A stretch of 27,405 nt of DNA from Bacillota bacterium (GCA_003242675.1 QGVE01000017.1:1-27405), one strand, 5' to 3'. Positions 13,928 to 21,396 are shown, counted from the first letter of the stretch. The notes: a model not told the origin generated them from the sequence alone. A program made the numbers and translations.

Positions 13928-14374
13928 TCAGGCGAAGAGCTGCTCCAGCTTCGGGCCGAGGTTCTGGAGCCCCTTGTCGCCCGCGGCCCGGAAGTAGAGG
14001 TTGCCCTGCGCGTCGAAGAGGAAGAAGGCGGGCACGAACTGGTTCTGGAACGCCTGCGCCAGGGCGTGCCGGTGATCGAGGAGCACCGGCTGCGTGATCC
14101 CGTACTGGGCGATGTCCCGCTCCACCTTGGCCGTGTCCAGGTCGCCCTCCTCCTTGGGCATGTGGATGGCGACGACCTTCAGCCCCTTCGGCGCGTACTC
14201 GTCCCGGTACCGGCAGACCTGGTCCATGACCTCGTGGCAGATGTGGCAGGAAGCCGCCCAGAAGTGGATCAGCACCGGATGCCCGGCCAGCGACTTGGGA
14301 TCGAAGTTTTCGGCGTTGTAGGACCCGGTTGCCCCTTCGAGGGGGGGCATCGGGGTACCGAGCCGCATCGGCAT
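13928..14374 (-). CDS. TlpA/ResA-like thioredoxin-fold protein
   Basis: The 148-residue product has a TlpA/AhpC-TSA-type fold. The strand VLIHFWAASCHICHEV carries the redox pair C43-H-I-C46, and VPAFFLFDAQGNLYFR supplies the cis-Pro strand of thioredoxin folds. There is no signal peptide or membrane anchor, so unlike most TlpA/ResA proteins it appears cytoplasmic. It probably reduces or exchanges disulfides. ATG at 14374 follows GGGAGGT. The peroxiredoxin gene stops at 14392, only 17 bases upstream on the same strand, so the two are very likely one transcript, and this protein could recycle the peroxiredoxin. That partnership is inference. Confidence 0.82.
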   Translation of the reverse strand: MPMRLGTPMPPLEGATGSYNAENFDPKSLAGHPVLIHFWAASCHICHEVMDQVCRYRDEYAPKGLKVVAIHMPKEEGDLDTAKVERDIAQYGITQPVLLDHRHALAQAFQNQFVPAFFLFDAQGNLYFRAAGDKGLQNLGPKLEQLFA

Positions 14375-14391
14375 GGCGCCGACCTCCCTAC

Positions 14392-14934
14392 CTACTTCAC
14401 TTCAAGCAGCGCGTCGCCGGGCTTCCAGTTGGCCGCGCACAGCCCGCCGGCCTGCAGCGCCTCGAGCACCCGCAGCACCTCGTCGACGTTGCGGCCGATG
14501 TTGTTGTCGTGCACGACCTGGTACCGGACGATGCCCTCGGGGTCGATGATGAACAGACCGCGCAGGGCCACGCCCTCCTCCTCGATCAGCACGCCGTACG
14601 CCCGGGAGACCTCCTTGGTGATGTCCGAGGCCAGCGGGTAGTTGATGGGGCCGAGGCCGCCCTGCTCCTTCGGGGTCCGGATCCAGGCCCGGTGCGAGTA
14701 CACCGAGTCGACGGACACGCCCAGGATCTCGCAGTTGGCGTCCTTGAACTCCTGGACCCGGTCGCTAAAGGCCGTGATCTCGGTGGGGCACACGAACGTA
14801 AAGTCCGCGGGATAGAAGAACAGGACCAGCCACTTGCCCTTGTAGTCCGACAGGCTGACCCACTGATCGAGCTTGTCCAGGTCCTTGGTAGACAGCATCT
14901 TGAAGTCAGGTGCCGGCTTGCCAACCAGTCGCAT
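14392..14934 (-). CDS. 2-Cys peroxiredoxin (AhpC/Prx1 type)
   Basis: The 180-residue product has the peroxidatic C49 in FYPADFTFVCPTE, the supporting Arg in SVDSVYSHRAW further on, and a resolving C166 in GGLCAANWKPGD. This is the typical 2-Cys AhpC/Prx1 layout and length. It reduces hydrogen peroxide and organic peroxides in the cytoplasm using thiols. The ATG at 14934 follows GGGAGGT. A PerR-box-like element (14957-14971) overlaps the probable -10. No ahpF-type reductase is adjacent; the thioredoxin-like gene just downstream is the likely electron donor or partner. Confidence 0.93.
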   Translation of the reverse strand: MRLVGKPAPDFKMLSTKDLDKLDQWVSLSDYKGKWLVLFFYPADFTFVCPTEITAFSDRVQEFKDANCEILGVSVDSVYSHRAWIRTPKEQGGLGPINYPLASDITKEVSRAYGVLIEEEGVALRGLFIIDPEGIVRYQVVHDNNIGRNVDEVLRVLEALQAGGLCAANWKPGDALLEVK

Positions 14935-14956
14935 GTCGCAGTGACCTCCCTGGTAC

Positions 14957-14971
14957 TTAGAATCAATCTAG
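14957..14971. promoter_or_regulatory. PerR-box-like palindrome before the peroxiredoxin gene
   Basis: TTAGAATCAATCTAG matches the PerR box TTATAATNATTATAA at 10 of 14 defined positions and is a near-palindrome around TAGATTGATTCTA. It lies 23 bases before the start codon and overlaps a possible -10 (TAGATT on the minus strand, with TTGGCG 19 bases upstream). Binding here would block transcription. Confidence 0.5.
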
Positions 14972-15123
14972 GGGATTCCGTACTTGTGACGCCAAGGACG
15001 TGACGGAGGGTTCGTCGTGAAAGTTACGACTTTATCAAGACGAGTCCGCGTGCCGCCGACCCTTGCGGTGCCGGAACCAGTATCCCCGGGGTCCGCCTCT
15101 GCCATACTCCTGTGGAAGGGAGA

Positions 15124-15894
15124 ATGACGGAGATGAACGAGAGAGCTCTGGTGATGGGAGGCGGCGGCTTGCTGGGCATTGGCTGGATGGTCGGGCTGGC
15201 CGCCGCCTGGAAGGACGCGGGCGTGGACCTGGATCGCGCAGACCTGGTGGTCGGGACCTCCGCCGGCTCGGTGGTCGGCACCCTGATCCGCAGCGGGATC
15301 GACCTGGCGCAGGTCACGCGCCTCGTGGAGGCCGGCCTGGGCCTGCCGGCCACCGCCCTGGCCAAGGTGATGACGGGCGCCGGGCTCACCGAGGGCGAGT
15401 GGGTCTCCCTGTTCCAGGCCCCCCTGGGGGACGCGCCCTGGCCCGAGCGGCCGCTCCGGATCTCGGCCGTCGACGTGGAGACGGGCGCGCCGGTCATGTG
15501 GACCCGGGACTCCGGAGTCCCTCTGGCCCGCGCGCTGGCCGCCAGCTGCGCCGTCCCCAACCTGCTGCCCACCGTCGAGATCAACGGGCGCCGGTACCTG
15601 GACGGCGGTGCGCGCTCGGGGACCCACGCCGACCAGGCCGCGGGCTTCGCCCGGGTCCTCATCGTCGCGCCCATGGGGGGCCCGAAGTACGCCCTGGGGC
15701 ACGAGATGCTGCAGAAGGAGCGGGCCGCGCTGCAGGCCGGCGGCTCCCGGGTGATGGTGGTGCTGCCCGACGAGGCTACGGCGCAGGTCTTCGGCGACAA
15801 CCTGATGGACCCCACCCGGATCTTCGACGCGCTGGAAAGCGGGCGCCGCCAGGGCGCCGAGCTGGCCGGGGCGGTCCGGGAGTTCTGGAACTAG
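15124..15894 (+). CDS. Patatin-like phospholipase
   Basis: The 256-residue product starts with the oxyanion loop MGGGGLLGIGW (11-21), has the nucleophile elbow GTSAG (44-48, S46), and completes the Ser-Asp dyad with D160 in LDGGARSG. These are the three defining patatin motifs, so this is a cytoplasmic acyl hydrolase or phospholipase acting on lipids or acyl esters. No signal peptide or membrane segment is seen. The start is uncertain. ATG at 15124 has GGAAGG four bases before it, and an in-frame ATG at 15133 would use AAGGGAG. The frame opens with GTG at 15112, which lacks a binding site. It is alone and diverges from the peroxiredoxin operon. Confidence 0.88.
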   Translation: MTEMNERALVMGGGGLLGIGWMVGLAAAWKDAGVDLDRADLVVGTSAGSVVGTLIRSGIDLAQVTRLVEAGLGLPATALAKVMTGAGLTEGEWVSLFQAPLGDAPWPERPLRISAVDVETGAPVMWTRDSGVPLARALAASCAVPNLLPTVEINGRRYLDGGARSGTHADQAAGFARVLIVAPMGGPKYALGHEMLQKERAALQAGGSRVMVVLPDEATAQVFGDNLMDPTRIFDALESGRRQGAELAGAVREFWN

Positions 15895-15919
15895 CGTGCC
15901 GTGCGCGGGAACGCGAAGG

Positions 15920-15952
15920 CCCCGGCCGCCGTCCTTTTCCGGGCGACCGGGG
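15920..15952. terminator. Hairpin between convergent genes
   Basis: An 11-bp stem (15920-15930 with 15942-15952, one non-Watson-Crick pair) around an 11-nt loop containing TTTT. It sits between the patatin stop and the UspA stop. No terminal U-tract is present. Confidence 0.45.
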
Positions 15953-15969
15953 TCGGCTGTCCTGGAGCT

Positions 15970-16410
15970 TTACCTGGCGATGAGCACCGGGCAGGGCGCG
16001 GTGCGCAGGACCTTGTCGGACACGCTGCCGAGCAGAAGCTCCTTGATGGGGCTGAGGCCGCGGCTTCCCATGACGATGAGGTCGACCTGCTCCAGACGGG
16101 CGTAGTCCACGATCTCCTCCGCCGGCTCCCCCACCTGCACCTCGGTGACCACCTGGGACTCGGGGAGGCCGAGGGCGGCCACGGTCTTGCGCAGGATGGG
16201 CTCGCCGGTGCGGCGGATCAGCACGTCCATGGGCACCTCGGGCGTCACCTTGTTGCCGAACTCGTCCACGGCGTAGTACGCGCGGGGCACATGCGCCACG
16301 TAGAGCACGATCACCTGGGCATCCTTCTGCAGCGAGGCGAGCTGCCCCGCAATCCGGGCGGCGGCCAGCGAGCTTTCGCTGCCGTCGGTCGCGAGCAGAA
16401 TCTTCTTCAC
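15970..16410 (-). CDS. Universal stress protein (UspA family)
   Basis: The 146-residue product begins with the family strand KKILLATDGSESS and has the ATP-binding signature GSRGLSPIKELLLGSVSDKV near the C-terminus, which fits G-x2-G-x9-G-S/T. It is therefore expected to bind ATP and act in stress response as a cytoplasmic dimer. GTG at 16410 was chosen because GGAGGAGG precedes it and the family sequence starts there; the frame extends to 16557 without family sequence. It is monocistronic, with 173 bases to the next terminator upstream. No specific stress can be inferred. Confidence 0.9.
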   Translation of the reverse strand: MKKILLATDGSESSLAAARIAGQLASLQKDAQVIVLYVAHVPRAYYAVDEFGNKVTPEVPMDVLIRRTGEPILRKTVAALGLPESQVVTEVQVGEPAEEIVDYARLEQVDLIVMGSRGLSPIKELLLGSVSDKVLRTAPCPVLIAR

Positions 16411-16583
16411 GCCCCATCGCCTCCTCCCAACGTGGAACCGCCGCGGCGCCGCGCCCACCGCGGCACAGCTTGGTGCTCCTACCAGCATCTTATCCGTGCC
16501 GTGGGATAGACCGGTATCGTATGTTCGACTGATTCTAACGTAGCCGAATTGGCTCACAACACCAAGTCATAAGAAAGAGAAAA

Positions 16584-16609
16584 GGACCACCTGTCTGTAC
16601 AGGTGGTCC
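16584..16609 (-). terminator. Rho-independent terminator after the lone response regulator
   Basis: A perfect 11-bp stem (16584-16594 with 16599-16609), a 4-nt loop and, on the minus strand, a T-rich tail TTTTCTCTTTCTT. It lies 12 bases after the regulator stop and is one of the two most classical terminators here. Confidence 0.85.
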
Positions 16610-16621
16610 CCCCATTTTCCG

Positions 16622-17275
16622 CTATTTGGTGGGCGGCTCGCCGGCCAGGCCCGTGCGGATGGCGTAGCCCACGGCCTCGGACCGGTTGCGCAGGTGCAGC
16701 TTCTCGAGGATGTGCCGCATGTGGTTCTTCACCGTGGACTCCGCCACGTAGAGCTTGGCGGCAATCTCCTTGTACGTCAGGCCGGTCGAAGCCAGGCGCA
16801 GCACCTCGATCTCCCGCGGCGAGAGCTGCTGCCCGGGCTGCTTGCCCGCAGTGGTCGCGCGCGGCTGGCGGAACTCCTTCAGCATCTTGGCCGCCATGAC
16901 CGACGAGATGGGCGCCTCGCCGGAGATGGCCGCACGCAGAGAGGAGATCAGTTCCTCGGGCCCCAGGTTCTTCAGCAGGTAGCCGTCCGCCCCGGCCTTG
17001 ATCGCCTCGAAGAGGTCCTTGTCGATCTCCGAAACCGTGAGGATCACGACCTTGAGGTCCGGATACATCTGCTTCAGCCTGCGCGTGGCCTCAACGCCGT
17101 CCATGACCGGCATGTTGATGTCCATGAGCACCAGGTCAGGCTTCAGCTTGGGGACCAGTTCCAGTGCCTCTTGGCCGTTCGAAGCCTCGCCCACGACCTC
17201 AAGATCGGTGTTCGAAAGGACGCTGAGCACACCCTTCCGAAGCATGAGATGATCATCTACGATCAAGACTTTCAT
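16622..17275 (-). CDS. NarL/DegU-type response regulator (lone)
   Basis: The 217-residue product has a receiver domain (1-120) with the acidic pocket D7-D8, phospho-acceptor D52 in LMDINMP, T80 and K102, followed by a LuxR-type helix-turn-helix (151-210, LSPREIEVLRLASTGLTYKEIA). It is a DNA-binding transcription factor activated by phosphorylation. No kinase is adjacent in the same transcript. The nearest is the NarL-type kinase at 18533-19573, which has its own cognate regulator. ATG at 17275 follows GGAGG at somewhat long spacing (11). A candidate promoter is at 17303-17331. Targets are unknown. Confidence 0.88.
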   Translation of the reverse strand: MKVLIVDDHLMLRKGVLSVLSNTDLEVVGEASNGQEALELVPKLKPDLVLMDINMPVMDGVEATRRLKQMYPDLKVVILTVSEIDKDLFEAIKAGADGYLLKNLGPEELISSLRAAISGEAPISSVMAAKMLKEFRQPRATTAGKQPGQQLSPREIEVLRLASTGLTYKEIAAKLYVAESTVKNHMRHILEKLHLRNRSEAVGYAIRTGLAGEPPTK

Positions 17276-17302
17276 CGTTCGGGTGCCCTCCTCTCCAACT
17301 AG

Positions 17303-17331
17303 ACTTTAACATGTCAGGGCATACCGGACAA
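17303..17331 (-). promoter_or_regulatory. Candidate promoter of the lone response regulator
   Basis: On the minus strand TTGTCC (17326-17331), a 17-bp spacer and TAAAGT (17303-17308), each 4 of 6 to consensus. It lies 28 bases before the start codon. Confidence 0.4.
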
Positions 17332-17354
17332 CCGATCCCTCGCCCTAGTCGGAA

Positions 17355-17396
17355 AGTTACGGTGAAAGCTACGGTGAAGCCATTTGGGCTATATTC
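17355..17396 (+). promoter_or_regulatory. Tandem 12-bp direct repeat upstream of a -10-like box
   Basis: AGTTACGGTGAA (17355-17366) is followed at once by AGCTACGGTGAA (17367-17378), one mismatch in twelve. Twelve bases later is TATATT (17391-17396), a -10-like hexamer without a recognisable -35. The layout resembles an activator-dependent promoter reading toward the 70-residue protein. The same repeats lie just upstream of the lone regulator's promoter on the other strand. Confidence 0.35.
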
Positions 17397-17568
17397 ATGA
17401 CGATTATGAGCTAGTCTTACCCGTGCAGTGTGGGCGCTACGCGCGCCGGCCGGCGACGAAGCGCGCATACTACGCGCGGGCGTTCATGTCACCCTGGCCG
17501 GCCGCGGGTTTCGTACGCACCCGACCGTGTCCCCGTATACCCTGCACTGCATGGGAGGAGGCGGAGAC

Positions 17569-17781
17569 GTGTTCAACGAGCTGCAGCTCAAGCTGTTGAA
17601 CGGCCGCACGATCTCCATTCACGTGGAACCGGGGTTTGACGTGGACGACCTGGAGTACCTGCCGGGGCTGCGCGCCGTGTCCCTGGGCAACCTGACGGTC
17701 CTGTACGAGGGGCTCGTCTACGACGTCCGGCCCCGGCGGACCTTTGCCGCCCAAAGCTCGGCGCCCCGCCTGCAGCCTTGA
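17569..17781 (+). CDS. Small protein of unknown function
   Basis: I do not recognise this 70-residue protein. It begins with alternating strand-like sequence (ELQLKLLNGRTISIHVEPG), then an acidic turn (DVDDLEYLPG) and further beta-like segments ending in a basic, disordered tail. There are no cysteines, membrane segments or signal peptide, so it is likely a small beta-rich cytoplasmic protein. The start is GTG at 17569 with GGGAGGAGG (17553-17561) seven bases upstream, a strong argument that it is real. The open frame extends to 17428 but the extra part is unlike protein. It lies between two NarL-type regulator genes on the opposite strand. Confidence 0.6.
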   Translation: MFNELQLKLLNGRTISIHVEPGFDVDDLEYLPGLRAVSLGNLTVLYEGLVYDVRPRRTFAAQSSAPRLQP

Positions 17782-17793
17782 CGGGCTCCCTCC

Positions 17794-17822
17794 GGCGCAA
17801 GTGGCCTGCTGCCGCTTGCGCC
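17794..17822. terminator. Hairpin between convergent genes
   Basis: An 11-bp stem with one G-T wobble (17794-17804 with 17812-17822) and a 7-nt loop, between the small-protein stop and the response regulator stop. TTCGTGTG follows on the plus strand, so the U-tract is poor. Confidence 0.55.
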
Positions 17823-17843
17823 TTCGTGTGACTCCGGCCGGGG

Positions 17844-18536
17844 TCAGATCTCGTCAAGCGACAGCAGGCCGCTCTTGATGGCGAACTTGGTCAGCTCGAC
17901 CGCGTCGTGCAGGTCGAGCTTTTCCATGAGGTTGGCGCGGTGCGCCTGCACCGTCTTGATCGAGATGAACAGCTTCTCCGCGATCTGCTGGTTGGTCAGC
18001 CCGTGGGCGATGAGCGTCAGAACCTCCCGCTCCCGTTCGGTGAGCTGCGCCAGCAGCGCCTGGGCCTCGGAGGCGCCCCGGGGCGCCGCGGGCGGCCCCG
18101 GCGGGTTCTCCTGCTCCTGCAGGTTGTCCATGACCGTGCGCGCCACGTCGGGGTGGAGGATCACCTGGCCCGACGTCACGGCCTTGAGGGCGGAGACCAG
18201 CTCCTGGGCGGCGGCGCGCTTCAGGACGTAGCCCGCGGCGCCGGCGCGCAGGATGGGCAGGACGTACTCCTCGCTGTCGTACATGGAGAGGATCAGCACC
18301 GGCAGGTCCGGGTAGCGCTTCTTCAGCTCCTTCGTCGCCTCGATGCCGTTCATGCGCGGCATCGCGATGTCCATCAGCACCGCGTCCGGCCGGAGCTTCT
18401 CCACCATCTCCAGGGCCTCCAGGCCGTCCTGGGCCTCGCCGATCACCTCCACCTCGCCGCTGGCGGAGAGCAGGTAGCGAATGCCTTCCCTCAGGATGGC
18501 ATGATCATCAACCAGCAGCACACGAATCGGACTCAC
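17844..18536 (-). CDS. NarL-type response regulator paired with the adjacent kinase
   Basis: The 230-residue product has a receiver domain with D10-D11, phospho-acceptor D56 in LMDIAMP and a conserved Lys in YVLKR, a Pro/Ala-rich linker (about 143-160), and a C-terminal LuxR-type helix-turn-helix (LTEREREVLTLIAHGLTNQQIA). Its GTG start overlaps the stop of the histidine kinase gene in GTGA, and GGAGGGG lies just upstream inside that gene. This is the cognate regulator of the kinase. It is a paralogue of the lone regulator at 16622-17275 and may compete with it for targets or phosphate. Regulated genes are not evident. Confidence 0.9.
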   Translation of the reverse strand: MSPIRVLLVDDHAILREGIRYLLSASGEVEVIGEAQDGLEALEMVEKLRPDAVLMDIAMPRMNGIEATKELKKRYPDLPVLILSMYDSEEYVLPILRAGAAGYVLKRAAAQELVSALKAVTSGQVILHPDVARTVMDNLQEQENPPGPPAAPRGASEAQALLAQLTEREREVLTLIAHGLTNQQIAEKLFISIKTVQAHRANLMEKLDLHDAVELTKFAIKSGLLSLDEI

Positions 18537-19573
18537 CGCACGTCCCCTCCTCTGCGACCGGGAACCGTAACGCGCACCGTGGTCCCCCGCCCCGGTGCAG
18601 ACTCGATCACGACCTTGCCGCCGACCAGGGCGGCGCGCTCCTGCATGCCGAAGAGCCCGAGCCCGCGGTCCCGGACCGGCTGACCCACCGTATGCACGAC
18701 GTGAAAACCCTGACCGTCGTCGATCACCAGTCCGGTGATCTCGTCGCCCTCCCGGTAGAGCCGCACCAGCACGGTCTTCGCCTTCGCGTGCTTGACGACG
18801 TTGGTGATCGCCTCCTGCATGATCCGGAACAGGGCGGTCTCGAGTTCCTCCGGCAGCCGTTCGCTCAGTCCGCTGACCTGGAAGTCGGCCTCCAGCCCCG
18901 CGGGCAGCACCCGGTGATGGATGAACCAGCGCAGGGCGGGCACCAGGCCCAAGTCGTCCAGCACGGACGGGCGCAGGTCCATCATGAGCCGCCGGGTCTC
19001 GTCCAGGGTGCGCTGGGCCACCTCCTTGGTCAGGCGCAGCCGCTCGCACAGGGCCTCGTCGACGCCGCTGCTGGTGGCCTGCTGCACGATCGCCTCCAGG
19101 TTGACGACGATCGAGGTCAGCGACTGCGCCGTCTCGTCGTGCAGTTCCCGGGCGATGCGCTTCCGCTCCTCCTCCTGCGCCCGCAGGATCTGCGCCGCCA
19201 CGGCCTGCCGGTGCTCGGCGAGCCGGTCGAGCATCAGGTTGGCCATCTCGCTCACCCGGGCGATGTCGGGATCGCCGGGGACCAGCGGCACCCGGGCCGA
19301 GAAGTCGCCCTGCCGGACCTTGTCCAGCGTGGCGTGGAGGATGAAGAGCGGCCGGAAGGCCACCCGGAGCAGGGCGTAGTTGACGCCCAGGGAAACGGCC
19401 AGCCCGACGGCGATCAGGCCGAACTCCCAGGTGGGCGGGTGCTGCTCGCTGTTCCAGAAGTGGGTTGCGACCACGGCCGCGCCGATCGCGCCCACCACGA
19501 CGATGGCCGCGTTGGCCACGAGGACCTTGGTAAACAGGCTGGTCCGGCTGTGCAGGTATGCGAGCAACCGCAT
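18533..19573 (-). CDS. NarX/DegS-type sensor histidine kinase
   Basis: The 346-residue membrane kinase has two hydrophobic segments (about 16-37 and 52-72) with only a short loop between, so there is almost no extracellular sensor. A HAMP-like linker follows (72-125). The HisKA_3 dimerisation helix carries H145 in ERKRIARELHDETAQSL, and the ATPase domain has N258 (EAITNVVKHA), DDGQGF (285-290) and GLGLFGM (304-310). It phosphorylates NarL-type regulators. With such a small outer loop it probably senses a membrane or intramembrane cue, which is inference. The ATG at 19573 follows GGGGGT. I find no clear promoter in the 293 bases upstream. Confidence 0.9.
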   Translation of the reverse strand: MRLLAYLHSRTSLFTKVLVANAAIVVVGAIGAAVVATHFWNSEQHPPTWEFGLIAVGLAVSLGVNYALLRVAFRPLFILHATLDKVRQGDFSARVPLVPGDPDIARVSEMANLMLDRLAEHRQAVAAQILRAQEEERKRIARELHDETAQSLTSIVVNLEAIVQQATSSGVDEALCERLRLTKEVAQRTLDETRRLMMDLRPSVLDDLGLVPALRWFIHHRVLPAGLEADFQVSGLSERLPEELETALFRIMQEAITNVVKHAKAKTVLVRLYREGDEITGLVIDDGQGFHVVHTVGQPVRDRGLGLFGMQERAALVGGKVVIESAPGRGTTVRVTVPGRRGGDVR

Positions 19574-19866
19574 CTAGACCCCCACTACCCCTGCTGGATG
19601 TGTCAAAGCGCCCACCCCTGCCGTCGCGCCATCTCCCCGCGGGACCCTAGGTTCTGGGACGGATGTCGGGGTCAGCGAACTCCTGTCGATAGCTCAAAAG
19701 TCTACATTCGCTTCTTCCCGGGCGGATCCCTTCCGCCGAGCCCGGACTCAAGCGCCGCCAGGTCGGACCAGCCCGGCGATCGCCGGTGCCTTCGCCCCGG
19801 TCACAGGAGTGGGCGGCGGCGGCGGCGAAACACCGAAGCCGGAACCCAGAGGAGGTGGGCGACACC
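19574..19866. other. Divergent gap between kinase and beta-lactamase-fold gene
   Basis: Roughly 290 bases without a convincing gene. A short AT-richer patch near 19686-19712 may contain the promoters, but no -35/-10 pair fits well. No repeat or hairpin of note was seen. Confidence 0.35.
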
Positions 19867-20685
19867 ATGGCAGATCCGGTGAGCGAGCTGACCGCCCTGG
19901 CGGCGGGTTTCTCCGGCACGATCGGCGTGTGGGCCCGGTCCCTGGACACCGGCGAGGTCATCCGGGCGGGAGCCTGCGACGACCCCTTCCCGAGCGCCTC
20001 GACCATCAAGCTGGCGATCTTCTACGAGCTGATGCGCCAGGCCGGCGAGGGGAAGCTGGATCTGGACGAGGCGCGGACGCTCCGGGCCGAGGACAAGGTG
20101 CCCGGCTGCGGCGTGCTGCGGGACCTGACGCCGGGGATCCGGCTCCCCCTGCGGGACCTCGCCACCCTGATGATGACCATCAGCGACAACACCGCGTCCA
20201 ACATGTGCATCGACGCCGTGGGCATCGACTCGGTCAACCGCTCGATGGACGCGCTGGGCCTCCCGGGGCTTCGCCTGCGCTGGAAGTTCTTCTGCGCCCC
20301 GGAGGGCCAGCCGGTCAACTCGGCCGTGCCTTCCCAGCTCGGGCGGCTGATGGACATGATCGTCCGCCATGAGGTGCTGACCCCGGCGGCCTGCGACGAG
20401 ATGCTGCGGGTGATGAAGCGCGTGCAGAGCCCCTATGCGGCCCGGTACCTGCCCGGCGGGGCACAGTACGACCGGCCGCCCGCAGGGCCGGTCATCGCCG
20501 CCAAGTTCGGCAGCATCACCGGCTGCCGCCACGAGGTCGGGGCGGTCTGGAAGGGCGGCCGGGGATTCGTATTCAGCGTGATGACCAAGGACTGCAAGGA
20601 CGAGCGGCCCATCGAGGACAACGAAGGGGTGCTGGCCGTCGGCCGGGCCGTGGCGATCCTGTACCGCCACTTCATCGAGCCGTGA
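19867..20685 (+). CDS. Class A beta-lactamase-fold serine hydrolase without signal peptide
   Basis: The 272-residue product has the active-site motifs in the right order: STIK (S45, K48), SDN (105-107) and KFGS (212-215), where the third normally reads KTG or KSG. The omega-loop region (PEGQPVNSAVPSQLG) has no clear ExxLN. The N-terminus is hydrophilic, so there is no signal peptide or anchor; the protein appears cytoplasmic, unusual for an enzyme of this fold. It might hydrolyse an intracellular amide or ester, or be a non-lactamase relative. ATG at 19867 follows AGAGGAGGT. It is a distant relative of the anchored protein at 6727-8016, sharing the KFG variant. Confidence 0.8.
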   Translation: MADPVSELTALAAGFSGTIGVWARSLDTGEVIRAGACDDPFPSASTIKLAIFYELMRQAGEGKLDLDEARTLRAEDKVPGCGVLRDLTPGIRLPLRDLATLMMTISDNTASNMCIDAVGIDSVNRSMDALGLPGLRLRWKFFCAPEGQPVNSAVPSQLGRLMDMIVRHEVLTPAACDEMLRVMKRVQSPYAARYLPGGAQYDRPPAGPVIAAKFGSITGCRHEVGAVWKGGRGFVFSVMTKDCKDERPIEDNEGVLAVGRAVAILYRHFIEP

Positions 20686-20704
20686 GCGGCGCCGGCCCCG
20701 TCCC

Positions 20705-20740
20705 CCGGTCCACCCGGGCGGGATCGCCCGGGCGGACCGG
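20705..20740. terminator. Very long GC hairpin between convergent genes
   Basis: A 16-bp stem with a single A-C mismatch (20705-20720 with 20725-20740) and a GGAT loop fills the 58-base gap between the beta-lactamase-fold gene and clpP. No U-tract follows on either strand. Confidence 0.6.
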
Positions 20741-20743
20741 CCG

Positions 20744-21346
20744 CTACGCCTTCTTGCGCTCCCGAGGCTGAACCACGACGTCGACCAGGCCGTAGGCCTT
20801 GGCCTCTTCCGCCGACATCCAGTGGTCCCGCTCCGTGTCCGCCTTCACCCTCTCCAGGGGCTGGCCGGTGTGCTTGGCGAGGATCTCCGCCAGCCGGTCC
20901 TTGATGCGCAGGAGCTCCTTGGCGGTGATCTCGACGTCCGTCACCTGACCGCCGATGCCGCCGCTCACCCAGGGCTGGTGGATGAGGATCCGCGCGTGGG
21001 GCAGGGCGTAGCGCGTCCCGGTGCCGCCCGCCAGCAGCACGGCGGCCATGGACGCCGCCATCCCGATGGCGTAGGTGTTCACCCTGGGCTTGATGTGCTG
21101 CATGGTGTCATAGATCGCCAGGCCGGCGTTGATGACGCCGCCCGAGGAGTTGATGTACATATTGATGTCCTTGTCCGGGTCATCGCTTTCCAGGAACAGG
21201 AGCTGCGCCGTAATCGCGTTGGCCACCTGGTCGTCGATCGCGGTACCCAGGAAGATGATCCGGTCCTTGAGCAGCCGGGAGTAGATGTCGTACGCGCGCT
21301 CCCCTCTGCTCGTCTGCTCGATGACGATCGGAACGAGCGTGCTCAC
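20744..21346 (-). CDS. clpP: ATP-dependent Clp protease proteolytic subunit
   Basis: The 200-residue product is ClpP: the triad S99 ([11 protein letters not shown]), H123 (RILIHQP) and D174 (TERDHW) is intact, and the oxyanion strand INSSGG (65-70) is present. It assembles into a 14-mer that degrades proteins unfolded by ClpX, ClpC or ClpA. The loop after His reads [12 protein letters not shown] where most ClpP have PLGGAQGQATD, so it may be a divergent paralogue with altered interactions. GTG at 21346 follows GGAGGAGAG. No Clp ATPase or trigger factor gene is adjacent. The M16 gene ends 50 bases upstream on the same strand. Confidence 0.93.
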   Translation of the reverse strand: MSTLVPIVIEQTSRGERAYDIYSRLLKDRIIFLGTAIDDQVANAITAQLLFLESDDPDKDINMYINSSGGVINAGLAIYDTMQHIKPRVNTYAIGMAASMAAVLLAGGTGTRYALPHARILIHQPWVSGGIGGQVTDVEITAKELLRIKDRLAEILAKHTGQPLERVKADTERDHWMSAEEAKAYGLVDVVVQPRERKKA

Positions 21347-21396
21347 GGAAAACTCTCCTCCGATCGGGGCGCCTCTGGCCCCGCTTTTTCTCATTC

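Noticed and set aside
17428..17568. N-terminal extension of the small 70-residue protein
   Set aside because: The extension has no ribosome binding site and an Arg/Ala-rich composition, while GGGAGGAGG sits just before the GTG at 17569.
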